Origin: Sweltsa coloradensis
Lineage: Eukaryota; Arthropoda; Insecta; Plecoptera; Chloroperlidae
Direction of reading: 5' to 3'
NCBI GenBank assembly: GCA_024449915.1
Contig: JAMZAV010001447.1
Span: forward strand, 124,001 to 188,000
Length of the DNA: 64,000 bases
A model generated the notes under the pieces. It searched no databases. It was not told where the DNA came from and saw nothing but the letters and a program-made list of their open reading frames with translations. Shown here piece after piece: positions 35,611-47,998 of this stretch. The number at the start of each line of letters is the position of its first letter. The stretch's first letter is position 1. Both the position numbers and the translations under genes were made by a program.

Positions 35611-38600
35611 TGGTCATTGTAATATATTACGTTTCCTTTCGCTTTAATGCTTTTCTCCAGCAAATGTTGCACTACAAACCCTATTTGATTTGGCATTAGG
35701 AGGTTCTGAAAGACAAAAGTAACACTCTTCGCTATCTCTGCTGTGAAGTCCTGTGTAGATCCTTTAAGCAACTCTACTCTGAAATATTCCATTTTGGTAT
35801 TAACTTCCGTCAATTTAGCACCCAAAACGAAAACTTGATATTTCTTATTACACAGCACACAGGAAGCTATTCCCATAATGTCTTTTGGTAGTGGACATCT
35901 ACATTCATGGCATAGAAATACACACATGGTAGATAGCTCCATCAAGAGTGGCCAGTTCTGAGTGCACGCATGGCAGTTACAGTGAAAACCATATACACTG
36001 TGCAGAATGAAGCGTCGAGTAGTTATCGGAGTCTGGGTGTAATAAAGTGGTGGAAGTATGTAGGAGATATAAATCTGAAAATAAATTTTAATAGATAATT
36101 AAACCAGATTGAAAATCTCTGACAAGACTAAAGACTGTTGGTTGAGCTCGAGAAAAACGGGTTGTATACGCAGAACGCAGAGGTTTATTCTGGATCTTTT
36201 GGAAGCTCTATCGTTTGTCCTATTGGGTGTTGCACCAAAATGTTAAGTAAGAATGTGAGAATTGCGCTAGCAGAGCACATTTTCCAATAATTGCTCACTT
36301 TTGTTGCTAACTAACCGTTTTTTTTAAATTATTTATTTATTTATTTAACGTCTATCCTATTCAGAAAAAAACTGATTTACAAAGGAGGACAACTAAATAA
36401 ATCTAATCACATAAGTTAGATGCAGATACAACAATAAATATGCCACATGCCAGGTAATAAGTAGCAATTTCGCAAGCTTGCTGAGGGGAAAATATTTGAA
36501 ATGTTAAAATGTGCTCTGATAGCAACATGCGCTCATCCCTTCTTAACATCGTCCCAAAAATTAAATTTTTGGGGGTGAAAATTGAAGGTCGAAAAGGAGT
36601 CTAGAATGGATGTGAAATAAGATGGATTTAATTAATTAAATAATATCAATTAAAAGAAGATGTTTAACTTACCATTTCTCCTTTAACGATTGGTCGACCA
36701 GCTGTAAGAGCAACTGTGCTACCATTGTAAAAAGAAGTGAATGTGTTCGGATCACAGGAATGGGCCAATAAATTCAGTGTGGAATAGACTCCTAACCCTG
36801 GGAACTCCTCATCAAAGATATCCCCTCTTATCGTCATCTCTCCTACGGCGGTTAAATTACTGGATAAAGTCTCCAACAATTTTGTAATTAAACCCGATGT
36901 AAACTCCTTCGCTTTTCTGCTCGATTTCTTCGAACTTGTGCTCAAGAAAAAATCTGAATATTTGTCCAGAGCATTCAAGATGGAACCAGCAATGGTAACC
37001 TGCTGTAGCTGTGTCTTTTGGTTCAGACTACTGTTTCTTTTCAAATAGTGAATCTGTCGGTAGTCGGTTGATGTGTACTGGCCATCTTGGTCGAAACCCT
37101 TCATTTCCTCACGCTCAACTTCTTCAGCGTCCAACTCCTCGACCAATCGACGCAGGCCCTCGAGTCCTTGGCTTTTGCTGCAGGCCGTCAGAAAGACTCT
37201 TAACGTAAACAATGAATTTGATCCAATATCGAGACCTTTTAATTCTGGGACCACTCTGCATTCTATGTTGTGGTAAGCTAACCATGCGGTTGCGCGGCAT
37301 TCATCGCTGCAGTACATCGCCTGTTGAGCAAAGATCGAATTTAAGAAAAAAAAAACTTTACACAATCTTTGCTCTCTTTTAACATTACAAATGATGAGCC
37401 TTATTAGTGGGAATCCTGACAAGAAAGATTCATATGATATTTGGTTGGTGACTATCTGTAAAGTCAATGTGCATAGCTAGACAATCAAGTGTTCTGTTAC
37501 TATTATATTTAACCATTCAACTCGAAAATAAAACTGCTTTTAAAACTCAAGGTTCTATTGACAGTTTGCAAATAGCTATTCGCTCAGCCAGGAAGACCAG
37601 TGTCTTTAGACGTAGAAAATGCAATTTTACATTGTTGTCAAGAAAGAATAAATGGACAGCCTTAGAATAGTAGACTGTCAAAATATTTTTTTACAGACAA
37701 AAAAAACAAATGGAATGGTTAATTATAAACTTTTTAACCAAATCTAAAATTCGTAAAAATATATTTTGTTTGTTAATTTATTTTAAAATAAATTTTGGAA
37801 GATGTGACTGTCGAACCCTTCATTTCTACTTTCGTGAAAACTCTGCAAAGTTTTAAACAACTGCATGTGGTGTCAGCCAGCAGAGCTAACAAAAATTTGC
37901 CTAAATCGCATACGTCCCATATCTTCTTAATGTAATAGGAAGTCCGTAGATTATCCATAATCTAGGCTACGGAAGACGAAGAAGAAAAAGTGACTTACGT
38001 AGTTACAATTCTTGCAGGGTATCATTGCATCAGAGCGCTTGATGCAATGGAAGCAGTGACTCATATACCATCCAGGGGCAGGACTTGGAACCACCGCAAA
38101 GGGTTTTTCAACAATGATCGTGTCTCCTGAAAAGTGGGGGAAATATCAATATCCATGTTCCTTAAAAAAAACATCCAAAACAGTCTGTAATTCAGAATTC
38201 TAGTGCATAATGTCTCTTATAGACATTGAGCAACAAACATGTCGGAAACAACTTTGATTACAAACATGCTTTTGAAAGTAAGATAATGCAAACATTGGTG
38301 TCTCATTTAGCTTATGATTGGAGGATGATACGCTATCCCTCATCATGACGACTAGACCAGCTTTCTCGCCGAAGTAATGACAAGAATTTGCTTCCAACAT
38401 CGAAGTATAAAAATCTACTCTAAAACGTAAAAGAAAGTGATCTAAACAAATTAAGATAGAACAAAGAAATTAAGGTGGTTAGAACCAACTCCTCAATGAT
38501 AATGTGTAATATAAGTCTAACGTAAGAAAAAACGCATGCTTATTAAGTTAAAGCACAAGCAGTAGTAACACACGTAAGAAAAGTTGGCTCTTATCGGACT

Positions 38601-40336
38601 AAAGCCATGCTCACAACTCTTACCGATATTAATTTGATTCGCGTAGGGAGCGACGTGAATGAAAAATGGATGAATGAAAAACAGCAAATAGCTCCGGAGT
38701 TTCTTTTCTCTTTTTCGTTTCCTTAATAAAAAATCTGCTTTTCTATAATAATTACGATTAAACTTTAAAAAATCGACTCGTCACGCTTGAGTACATCCAC
38801 AACAATTACATAAATCAGTATAAACATAAACAGTCTGCAGTGTAACATACCTGGAGCTATGTCTCTTGTAGCCACGATGTGGCGGCCAACCTCCTTGCTA
38901 TACTTCACTTCTATGCAGTCCGCAGCGCACGGGATGTTTGGGGTGTTGTTTGAAGGCCAACTTAGGGAGAGGCTTCAAGGCGTCTGGTGCTGCATGCGGC
39001 TGACACTGGCCATCTCCCGGGTTCAGTTGGAGCTTGCTCAGTGCAGAAGCGATAGACTCCCTCTTATCTTCAGGTAGATCAGTGGCAGCCTGGAGACAAT
39101 CCTTGGCTTCCTGTGGATAAGCGTGGCATTAGTTGGGTACGTGAGAGTATCCTCTTAGGTCCTAGAGTGTTACAGGTGGTATGGAAAGCGTTTTTTTTAA
39201 ATTATCACGTTTTGTAACTTTTTTCGGTGGAGATCTTTTATAGGTTCCTTGTATTTATATATTGCGTATACCAAAATATGTTTCTATATGTAAAAAAAAA
39301 AAAAAATAGGGTTTTTGAAAAAAAAAACGAGGTGGGGTAACGGGGCAAATAGATAATAAATTATGTTCTTAATTATGTTTGCTATAACAAAATGGAGAAG
39401 CTCCTTGAAGCTGGAATCTACTTTTAAAGTTTTTCGCTCCCTCTTTTAATTTTTATCACTTCAAATGAAAAAAAAACATTATTAATACATCACTTTGTAA
39501 TGAAATGTATGTGGTTCTTTGTCACTGGGAAAATATAATATCTGAAAATTAATTCACATGCTTGGATCAACTGCACCGACATAACATATACTATATTTAT
39601 ATCCTAATATAATTGCTAACTCCCCCCTCCCCTCGCCCCCCTCGCCCTTCGCCACTCTATTTATGCCATTCTGGAATTGAACTACAAAAGCACAATTTCA
39701 GTTTCTTACTTCAATAATATGGCAAACAGAAACATAACCTCACCAACAAATTGATTGTTAGTGGTGGCTCCCAAGAGGAGCGACTTTATAAGGCGTCTGA
39801 CACGAAGTGCTTACCTGGGCGCTTGCGCGCGCATCCTCCCTCCTGCCCATGCTCTGGTAGCACTTGGCTCGCCTCTCCACGAGCTTGTACTTCAGCTTAT
39901 CAGGGTAGCCGAACATCAAGGCATGACCAATATCTCTCAGACAGGCATCGTATTTCTTCAACGCGAAGTAACAAGCTGACCTGTTTGCAAACCCCAGGGC
40001 CAGTTCCTCAGATCCCTCCTTGTCAGACGAAGGGTACGGGGCCGCCGCGATACACTTCGAGTACGACACCACAGCCTCCTCGATGTTCTTCGAGAATTGT
40101 TTGTTGCCATCATTCCGAAGATTGACCGATATCTTCGAGGATTTCATACTCGTTTTCTTATCAACGTCACTAAAGGGCGCCGTGCCAGGGCGTTCCAACA
40201 ACATCGTGCCCAGATTAGTTCGACCTTCGTCGTCAAGCTGTTGGTTTAGAGCTGAAAACTTTGCGTACGTTCCATCTTCTCCCTCAAAGATCCGGTTAAG
40301 ACTTTCAAAAACTGGCTTCGTTGGTTTTTCATCCAT
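35611..40336 (-). CDS. SMYD4: SMYD4-type SET and MYND domain protein, copy 1 (3' end not found)
   Basis: Coding exons on the minus strand: 40336-39815, 39110-38851, 38126-37999, 37320-36673 and 36074-35611, all with GT-AG junctions; about 673 residues, then an open GTAAG donor with no convincing final exon. Residues about 70-174 form a TPR region (FANRSACYFALKKYDACLRD). The SET N-part begins with VKYSKEVGRHIVATRDIAPG. The MYND finger is split over exons 3 and 4 (CFHCIKRSDAMIPCKNC, then YCSDECRATAWLAYHNIEC, all zinc ligands present). The SET core motif reads LLAHSCDPNTFTSF, with Ala in place of the usual Asn of NHSC. The post-SET cysteines are HCNCHAC, followed by a CHEC...CVLC pair. Family members methylate or bind proteins such as histones. 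The ATG lies 27 bp inside an exon whose acceptor is at 40364, so a 5' noncoding exon is expected. Exon 2 has one extra base near 38,950 that breaks the frame. Animals often carry several SMYD4 paralogues, so the symbol marks the family. Confidence 0.85.
36135..36445. repeat. Repeat shared with 13998, with retroelement tail inserted (intron 4)
   Basis: GTTGAGCTCGAG...GGAAGCTCTATCGTTTGTCC matches 13998-14215. At 36330-36440 a tail TTTATTTAACGTCTATCC...ACAAAGGAGGACAACTA (inverted orientation) interrupts it. It lies in the intron between exons 4 and 5 of the SMYD4-type gene. Confidence 0.55.
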
Positions 40337-40470
40337 GGTTTTTGATGACTCCGTTTACTTGATCTGAAAAGGAACGATAAATTATAATCTTATGGCAACA
40401 CCATGTTTCCAACAATGTATTGCCGGCCTTTTACAGTACCGTCTAGGCCTACGCCTTTTGATGCAGGGTA

Positions 40471-42726
40471 ATTCCACCAGAAATCAATCAATTTTAAGAA
40501 AATGGTTTGCTGACCCATTTTTTTAAATTTTGCACATAGATAAGCGCATATTATGTAGATTACAATTCAGTTCTGTTTATATTTTTTAGAGCAAACCATG
40601 TCCGATTTACGGGCATTATTGCATGTGCCGGTGGAGCCAAATTGGTGCTTTTTTAGGTTTGCGGTTTTTGCTTCCATTCGCATGCTTTTAAGCTACAACA
40701 TCCATACTTGCATTAATACTTTGTAAATAGACCCTTCATTGTTCTTTAGAAATGTGCAATAACAAATTTTAAGAAAATGTTTTATCAAGGCTTAACTAAC
40801 GCATAAATTTTCTCACTAATTTTTTTTAACTTTTTGAAGATCAATCAATCAAAAAGGGGACCAAGTAACAAAACAGATTCTTTTGTGAGTAACACTCTAG
40901 GTACACTTACATATGTATCAGAGAAAAAAATATTTCGTTCTTACTCTGGGTCCCCATCCAAATTTCAAATTCCAAATTTGTTGTTTTCAAGGTCACGCGT
41001 CTCTAAAGTATAACCATCAACCAACACCAACCAAATAAAAATGTGATATTTTTAGGGAAGCAACATATCATACTGACCTACACTGGCATCAAATTTGGAG
41101 TTGATACTCAAAGCCATTTAGGTGTGACAGCTTTCTGAATTTGAAGAAAAGAGGGAATAGGACAAATTTGGCAGTTGGCAAATGGCTGCGTTCGGCCAGG
41201 AAGCATCAGACGTAAACAAAACTTTGCATACTGTCAAGAAAGCTTACATGAACAGCCCTACGGTTTTGGATTATTATATATTTTAAACTGCCAGGAAAAA
41301 ATCACGAAAATAGTACATTGTGGCCTATAACTTTTTTAAATTTCGGGGAAAAATTTTAGAAGCGAAATTGAAAATCTCTAGTTACAATTTTCAAAAAAAA
41401 AATAAAAAATTGTTCGACTTTGTACTTTGTTTAAAAGAACAAAGTGGACTATTTTCGTGATTTTTTTCTGAATGATTAAGACAAAAAATGGAAGCTTACT
41501 TGACAGATATGCAAAGTTTTGTTTACGTCTGAGGCTTCCTAACCGAACGCAGCCGTTTGCCAACTGCCAAATTTGTCCTATTCGCTCTTTCCTCAAATTT
41601 CGGAATGCTGTCAAACCGAAACGGCTTTGACTATATCAACTCCAAATTTGATGCCAGTGTAAGTTATTATATGTTAGTTCCCTAAAAATATTATTATTAT
41701 TACAAAGTGCCCCTTTAGAGATACGATACCTTCAAAATGACAAATTTCGAGTTTTCTCCAAATTTCGGATTATTTTTGGGGGTAAATGGGACCTAGAATC
41801 AAAAGAAAATACTTTTTCTCTTATACATATGTAGGTATCTAGATTCCTTTAAAGTCCAACTCGCCACCTTCCCGTGGTTTGGCCTGTGAGTAGGGGAGTA
41901 GTGTATTCCCCAAAACTAAGGGCGAGCTCTGGCCGGTTGGGGTGCGTGTTGCAAAGAGAGCTCTCGCGCAACTTTTTATCACACCTTTCTTCATTCACAC
42001 AGCTCTACTCGATATTTAGTTTCTTCGTGCACTTATTGCGTCGCCATACTTGCCGGCCGTCTCTGCAACGAGCACGCCGCCGTTCCCACCCAGTTTAACC
42101 CATCCTATCCAACGTCATCACTCCTTCCCATTAACCCCCCTCGTCTTCCGTTACGTTCCTCCCTTGGAGAAGAAGAAAACATGGCGGTAATCCACAATTA
42201 TGGAAAAAGAACATTTGAAAGATTCCAATACAATTGACATGGGCACTGATAACTCTACTGTTGAGTGCCCTAAAACAACATTAACTAACTCACTAACTAA
42301 CTAACTAACTAACTAGAGTTTACAAAAGCAAATGTTTTGATACTTGTCGTCACCTTTTTGATTGATTGGGCAAAGAAAAAACACAAATTTATGATGAAAC
42401 TGGATGCTTATTTGTCTTATGATTTTTTATAGAACTTTGTTTTTGCATATTTTAAAAGAACAATTTATTTAAAAAAGTATTAATGCAAGTATGGATGTTG
42501 TAACTGAAAATGCATGCGAATGGTGGCAATAACCGCTTACCACAAAAAAGTATCAATTTGGCTCCACTGGCACATCATGCGATAATGCCAGTATATCGGA
42601 CATAATTTATTGCTCTAAAAATATAAACAGAACTTATTTGCTATCTACACATATGCATTAATATGTGCAACATTAAAAATATAAGAAATTGGTCACCAAC
42701 AACCTCTGGATGATTTCTGGTGGAAT
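40471..42726. repeat. 2.26-kb palindrome (foldback), upstream of the SMYD4-type gene
   Basis: The left arm starts ATTCCACCAGAAATC (40471) and the right arm ends with its inverse (42726). Inner pairs include GGTGGAGCCAAATTGG with its inverse near 42,555, CATCAAATTTGGAGTTGATA (41,089) with its inverse near 41,640, and AAATCACGAAAATAGT (41,300) with its inverse near 41,450. The centre is near 41,380. The right arm carries an extra piece at about 41,855-42,325. The arms diverge by substitutions and indels. No coding sequence. Confidence 0.85.
41855..42325 (+). repeat. Insertion in right arm of the palindrome, with repeat R fragment and (ACTA)n
   Basis: The sequence has no partner in the left arm. 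It starts with an R-like fragment (GGGGAGTAGTGTATTCCCC, then AAGGGCGAGCTCTGGCC) and ends with ACTAACTAACTAACTAAC-type tandem DNA (42284-42316). Confidence 0.65.
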
Positions 42727-43139
42727 ATCCCACTCTCAAGACTCAATATGAGCCCTAGGTGAATCTATCGGCCTAATTAAAATTTTCCTAAAAATTACTT
42801 GATAAAAACAAAAGACAGTTTATCTATTATCGTCATTTGTCATTGTCAAAACTATTTTTTTTTTTAGTGGTACGCCTGATTATAGTAAAATTTATTACGT
42901 ATACCCCGGACATATTCCTGTTTATAATTTTTGGGTTGAAAGGGTCATTTTTGTTTCATTTGGTAGGCCCACATACATACTCCTGTCTACAAACTGACAT
43001 ACTTGGAAAAATGTTGTCGTTATTATCTTTTGCATGGTACGATTTTTTCCTTCCCCGGGTACAAAGTTTTAACGAGAAGATATTAACGAGATTTTTTTTC
43101 AAGAATGTCAGTTTGTAGGCAAGAATACGTGTTACAAAA

Positions 43140-43385
43140 TAGAAACAAACATTTTTTCACCATACTACAGTTACAAGCAGACGACACAAAGCCTCAGACT
43201 CTGTAAACGATGTTTAACAGCAACTATCTACGATCTAAAAACTAAAAAAAATTAACGTGAAGTGGCCCATTTTAGTAAATTTCCACCTATTTTTTTATGT
43301 AGACCTAATGATGAAGCATACAGGCAAACATATTCGTTTTACCAAGGTGACTGTCGAATTGTATAAGTGTATGTGCATATTTTCT
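43140..43385 (-). repeat. Interspersed repeat shared with 17075 and 55080
   Basis: The minus strand shows GGGCCACTTCACGTTAATTT, AGATCGTAGATAGTTGCTG and, on the other side, TACAATTCGACAGTCACC. It abuts the left arm of the 0.62-kb palindrome. Confidence 0.6.
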
Positions 43386-43409
43386 ACGGAAATTCTAGGA
43401 TTAATATTT

Positions 43410-44027
43410 AAGGCTATTCCACCGCGTTTTTCTATTTTCCAAAATATGCTACTAAGTCAAAATATAGTGAATGGCTTTGAAACATGGCTATTTTAGAAAA
43501 TCAAAAATATTTTTTCCAATTTTTCTGATCCGGTACACGGCCAATATAGCCACCTCAAAATAATTTCAAACTTCAATTCGCCAGGGCACACCATTCAACG
43601 TAGGGTGTTTTGCTTTTGTGACATTATTTTCAACTGTTTTTCTTTGGACTGACTGAGAGAAAACAGATTAATTTTAACAATTGTCTTTCCTGCGAATTTT
43701 TTCGTTTGGCGGTACAAATCGGTAAAAAGAACGCCAAAACGAAAAAATTCGCTGGAAAGACAATTGTTAAAATAAATCTGTTTTCTCTCAGTCAGTCCAT
43801 AGAAAAACAGTTAAAAATTAATGTCACAAAAGCACAACACCGTACGTTGAATGGTGTGCCCTGGCGAATTGAAGTTTGAAATTATTTTGAGGTGGCTATA
43901 TTGGCCGTGTACCGGATCAGAAAATTTGGAAAAAATATTTTTGATTTTCTAAAATAGCCATGTTTCAAAGCCATTCACTATATAGTAGCATATTTTGGAA
44001 AATAGAAAAACGCGGTGGAATAGCCTT
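43410..44027. repeat. 618-bp near-perfect palindrome with 20-bp spacer
   Basis: The left arm 43410-43711 starts AAGGCTATTCCACCGCG and ends TTCGTTTGGCG. The right arm 43732-44027 is its inverse, differing at only a few positions. Arms of about 300 bp separated by 20 bp would form a very stable cruciform or RNA hairpin. No open frame of note. Confidence 0.9.
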
Positions 44028-44129
44028 AACTCACGTTAGCTTTGCCCCCACCCCCCCCTGGGCCAATTTTGGAGGGCATTCGCCCCTTCCCCCCAGTTCT
44101 TACACCACTGCTGGCGACGCATTGCGGTG

Positions 44130-44690
44130 GGGGGAGGGGTATATGCATGACCAGATTGCGATTGAGGTTTGCCCCCCCCCCCCCCCAACACACACATGAC
44201 AACATGATACTCGCCTCCCCCTCCCAAATTCGGCATAATCATAGCGTCGTCAAATAAGCAAACAAGTTCTAAACAAAAACACATGCTATTTTTCTACGTG
44301 TACTCACGTACATGTATTCGCTTTTGCACTTTACACTTCCACTGCTTCTCCCGCTTACGAGCTGCAAGTCTGCAAACACTGCACTTCCTTCATCTGTCGC
44401 CGAGTACTGAGTATGCTGAGTAGCCCTACGCTAAGCACCGAAGTCAGTGATGCTGATATGAATGCCGAGTGCTAGCAGCTAGGCACGTCCGCACTCCGCC
44501 GTATCACATTCGACGTAGCATTTCCGTTATTGTAAACCAAGCCTAGAATATTTAGAACGCACGGAGATTGCAAGAATATACCACACACAGATTGAAAAGT
44601 TCCGTTTGCTTGATCGCTTCTGTGGATTGTTATGAGTTGTGACTCACGAATGTATGCAATTACAGGCGGCTTTGGTACAGACTAGAGAGC
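44130..44690 (+). repeat. Duplicated flank, arm 1 (inverse of 51530-52260)
   Basis: GATTGCGATTGAGGTTTGCC, GCTATTTTTCTACGTG, GTCGCCGAGTACTGAGTA, CGTATCACATTCGACGTAGC and TTGCTTGATCGCTTCTGTGG all occur inverted and in reverse order at 51530-52260. A C-run at 44,167-44,184 pairs with the G-run at 52,232-52,246. Confidence 0.8.
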
Positions 44691-45159
44691 CTGTATAGCT
44701 TACTACCAGAGAGTGGCCAGTCGGTGCGTCCAGCCGCCATGTTTCTGCCAAACCATTAATTTTATTAGTTGCGTCAACTGCCGTAAAACAAAAGAAAGTC
44801 GTAGTCTGGTATAGGCCACATTTGTTTTCAAGTATGTTTCAAGGCAGATTTGTTTAATTTACGTCAGTTAACGCAACTTCGGTAAAAAACATGGCGGCCT
44901 TTCGTCACTGTATGGCCACTCTCTGGCAGTAAGTTATCCACGCTGTCTAGTACAGACCAGAATGCACTGACAACTACCAACAAAATGTACTGAAAGTAAC
45001 TAAATTGTACTAAAAATTCAAAATCCCTATTTCCGCGTTAAAGTACAATGCAAGTAAGTATTAAAGAGAAAAAGATTGTTATTATGAAATATAAGTCATG
45101 TTTAGCCTTTTGCAAGCATTTTGCGAATTTTCATACTACATCAAATATAATAAAACTTT

Positions 45160-45680
45160 TTGGATGAAGGAAGCGAAGACTTCAATTTCACTGAACCCCC
45201 GACAAAATTATCTCGGGTGTTTTTGTTGTTGTATTTTTGTCTGTTTGTTTGCGCTCTACCGGGCAAACGGCATAAATGCGATCTTGATGAAAATTTGAGG
45301 GGACCTTCGAAATTTCTGAACTTAGACTTGCCACGTTTTTGGGTACAATCGATTACATATTTTTTATGATCATCGTACTTTAAACGATTTTGGGATTTTT
45401 TCCGATTTTTAATGATATATTTTCGTCATATTTGTCCCGCTACTGGGTAAACGGCTCCTCCAATCATGATGAAACTTTTGGAATGTTTAAAATCACTGAA
45501 AATATTATATTTGTTGGGATTTTAGAGACATTTGAACAAATATTTCTCATAGAAATCGTACTTTTACGATTTTCTTCCGATTTTTAATACGATATTTTCG
45601 TGATAGTATTTGGGCCGATAATCAACCATTAAAGCTCATCCATCAACGTGACTGGAAAAAGCGTTTGCGAAGCGGCCTAG
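45160..45680 (+). mobile_element. Helentron-like element, family 3
   Basis: 5' TTGGATGAAGGAAGCGAAGAC, the module with GGGCAAACGGCATAAATGCG and TTAGACTTGCCACG, subterminal CTCATCCATCAACG, hairpin AACG...CGTT, then GCGAAGCGGCCTAG. Its last base, 45680, abuts directly the first base of a family 2 element. Confidence 0.75.
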
Positions 45681-47386
45681 TTAGACGAGTGAGCGAAGCG
45701 AATGAGGATTCTGTTACGCTCTACTCGATCGGGCCTTGGCCGTGAGCATTGTCCAATGTATGTTAAATGTTTGTCTGTCCGGGCTCATACGGCCGAACGG
45801 CCAAATAGATTGAGCTGAAATTTTAAACACACATCCGTGACCAGGTAACTGAGAACTGCTAACAAAATGAGCAATATCTGTTGCGATTTAAGCTCGCAAG
45901 AAATAAAAATGTGAAAAATTTGAACTTAGATTGCAAATGTTCAAAATACCCATTAGTAAAATAGAACACAGCCTGTGAAAGTTTGCGATCAGATGAACCA
46001 AGTACATGTTTTATTATTATTTTGTTTTCATTTCTTCTGTCATTCTGTAAATGATGCTGGGCCATTGCTGGCTATCAAGGATACTATTATACACTTCGTT
46101 TGGGCTGGTGATGATCTACAAGAAACAGTGCTAGGTATTTTATCTCGCAAACATCAGCTGGTAAGTAGGGTAGTATATTACTTTCCGAAACTAGAATGCG
46201 AGCTCTGGCAGTCGTTGTCGGGGATTCCCATATTCTCTGACGACCTTCCCAACGACGACGACCAGGACAAAACGAACGATGACAAAGACGATGACGACCA
46301 CGACGCGAGAGCCCTCCCTTTTCTTTCACCTTGACCCGTGGCTATTTCTGACCAGCACCAGCATGGGATTTTCCTCCCTATATCCTCTAGGTAAGAGTGG
46401 TGATTTTTGACCTAGCGGTTATCGCACCCTTAATCCAAACTAAAACTAAATTGGGACGTATGGGACCAGCCTTTTCATAATAGGACGACGACAAACGGTT
46501 GAAGCACCCTGAAACCAAAAAACTATAAACCACTTTCTCTGTTCGCCTAGGCTAAATATTTTATTTTTTTGGGTTTATTTGGATTAAGGACGCGTCAACC
46601 GTTAGGTCATAATGCATGACTCTAGCCTAGGGATGGGAGGAGTGGCCCATGCTGGTCAGAACCAGCCATGGGTAAGGGGAGGAAGGGGGATTTCTCACGT
46701 CGTGGTCGTCATTGTCTTTGTCATCGTTCGTTGTGTCATTGTCACCGTCCGTCGGGGAGGTCGTCAAGGGAAGGGGGAGGTGTCCCCGACGACGATTGCC
46801 AGAGCTCGCCTCTGGTTTTGGGGAGTATAGTATACTTCCCTCTTATTAGCTGATGTTTGCGAGGTGGACCTTTTCTCTTGAATCGCCTTTTACGATTAGC
46901 AGAGCAATGCTCTGGGCCAATTCTTTCCGAACCCAGACGGAATCGTCTTTAATTTTTCATACATTGACGCTGGAGGAAGTACCTGTTCTAAGGGTCATAC
47001 ATCGGCCGTTCCATTTAGCCTGGGGTGAAGCCTATCTGTTCAACAAGGGTCTGTGACCACAAATGTTTGTTATAAAGATTATACTAGGGAAACGCCAAAG
47101 TCGTTGTTAGACGAGTGAGTGAGCCATGTGTTTTAGTCACCACATTACAACACACACATTACACACACATTACTTTTCTTCCCCCTACCTTAGACCTCCC
47201 TAGCCTATCATTAGCTAAAGTGACGCATCATGGCCGGACAGTTGACGTGCCCTTAAACTCAAAAAACTTAAAAACCCTATTATTTATACCACTATATAAT
47301 TACCTAACTTAAATCCAATTAATGTTCACGGGTACTCAACACGTGGCTCTCTCACTCGTCTAACAACGACTTTGGCGTTTCCCTAG
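45681..47386 (+). mobile_element. Helentron-like element, family 2 (1.71 kb), copy 2
   Basis: Same order as 28884-30544: 5' TTAGACGAGTGAGCGAAGCG, CATACGGCCGAACGGCC module, IKDTIIHFVWAGDD frame ending at a GTAAGT donor (46161), repeat R forward (46145-46440), repeat R inverted (46585-46866), the 303-bp inverted-ended piece (47084-47386) and the end CCCTAG followed by T. It differs from copy 1 by substitutions and by short indels (for example near 46,020-46,060 and 47,135-47,160). Confidence 0.75.
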
Positions 47387-47998
47387 TTAGGTACCATGGC
47401 ACAAATGATATTTTATCATAAAAGTTAAGTAAAAAACCTCAACTGTGTTAATATTATAAAAACTTGAAATGTTAAGAAATGTACTAGATTGTCGTAAATT
47501 TCCTAAAAACGAACTGACGTAGGTACTGTACTGATTACTGAAAGACATGGGGAAATGAACTAAATGTCATATAATTGTATTGATGTGGCAACGCTGTATC
47601 TGTGTGACGGTGTGTTGCCACTGAATTACACACTCTTGATCTAAGCTGTACTACTGACCGGACATATACAGTATCACTATCACTATCACACGTTTCACGA
47701 GCAGCTTGCTGAGTGATAACTGTACTGAATGAATGCAAGCAGTCTTTAGAGGTGCATAATAAATACTCACGACGGTGGAGATATCAACTTGAGTGAAGAA
47801 TTATCAGTGTTACAAATACCGATTATAGGAAATCAATCATGTACCAATCAATAAAGATAATTGAAATACCTAATTAATAATTCCTACCCGTTCATTTCCA
47901 AAGTCTTTGGTTACATTTCTACGCACAAAAGTAGGATGGATGAAAAACTAAATAAACGAGCCAATAACTAGTTACGTACTTTAACGCATTGGTACATA
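47387..47998. other. Spacer between duplicated arms, no gene seen
   Basis: AT-rich, with no exon or RNA gene supported. Confidence 0.4.

Noticed and set aside
38200..38400. Extra SMYD4 exon in intron 2
   Set aside because: The 66-residue frame is conserved in copy 2 only as part of the duplicated intron, does not fit the family, and has no matching splice phases.
39751..40125. Plus-strand frames opposite SMYD4-type exon 1
   Set aside because: Antisense shadow of the TPR-encoding exon, which has clear family similarity on the minus strand.
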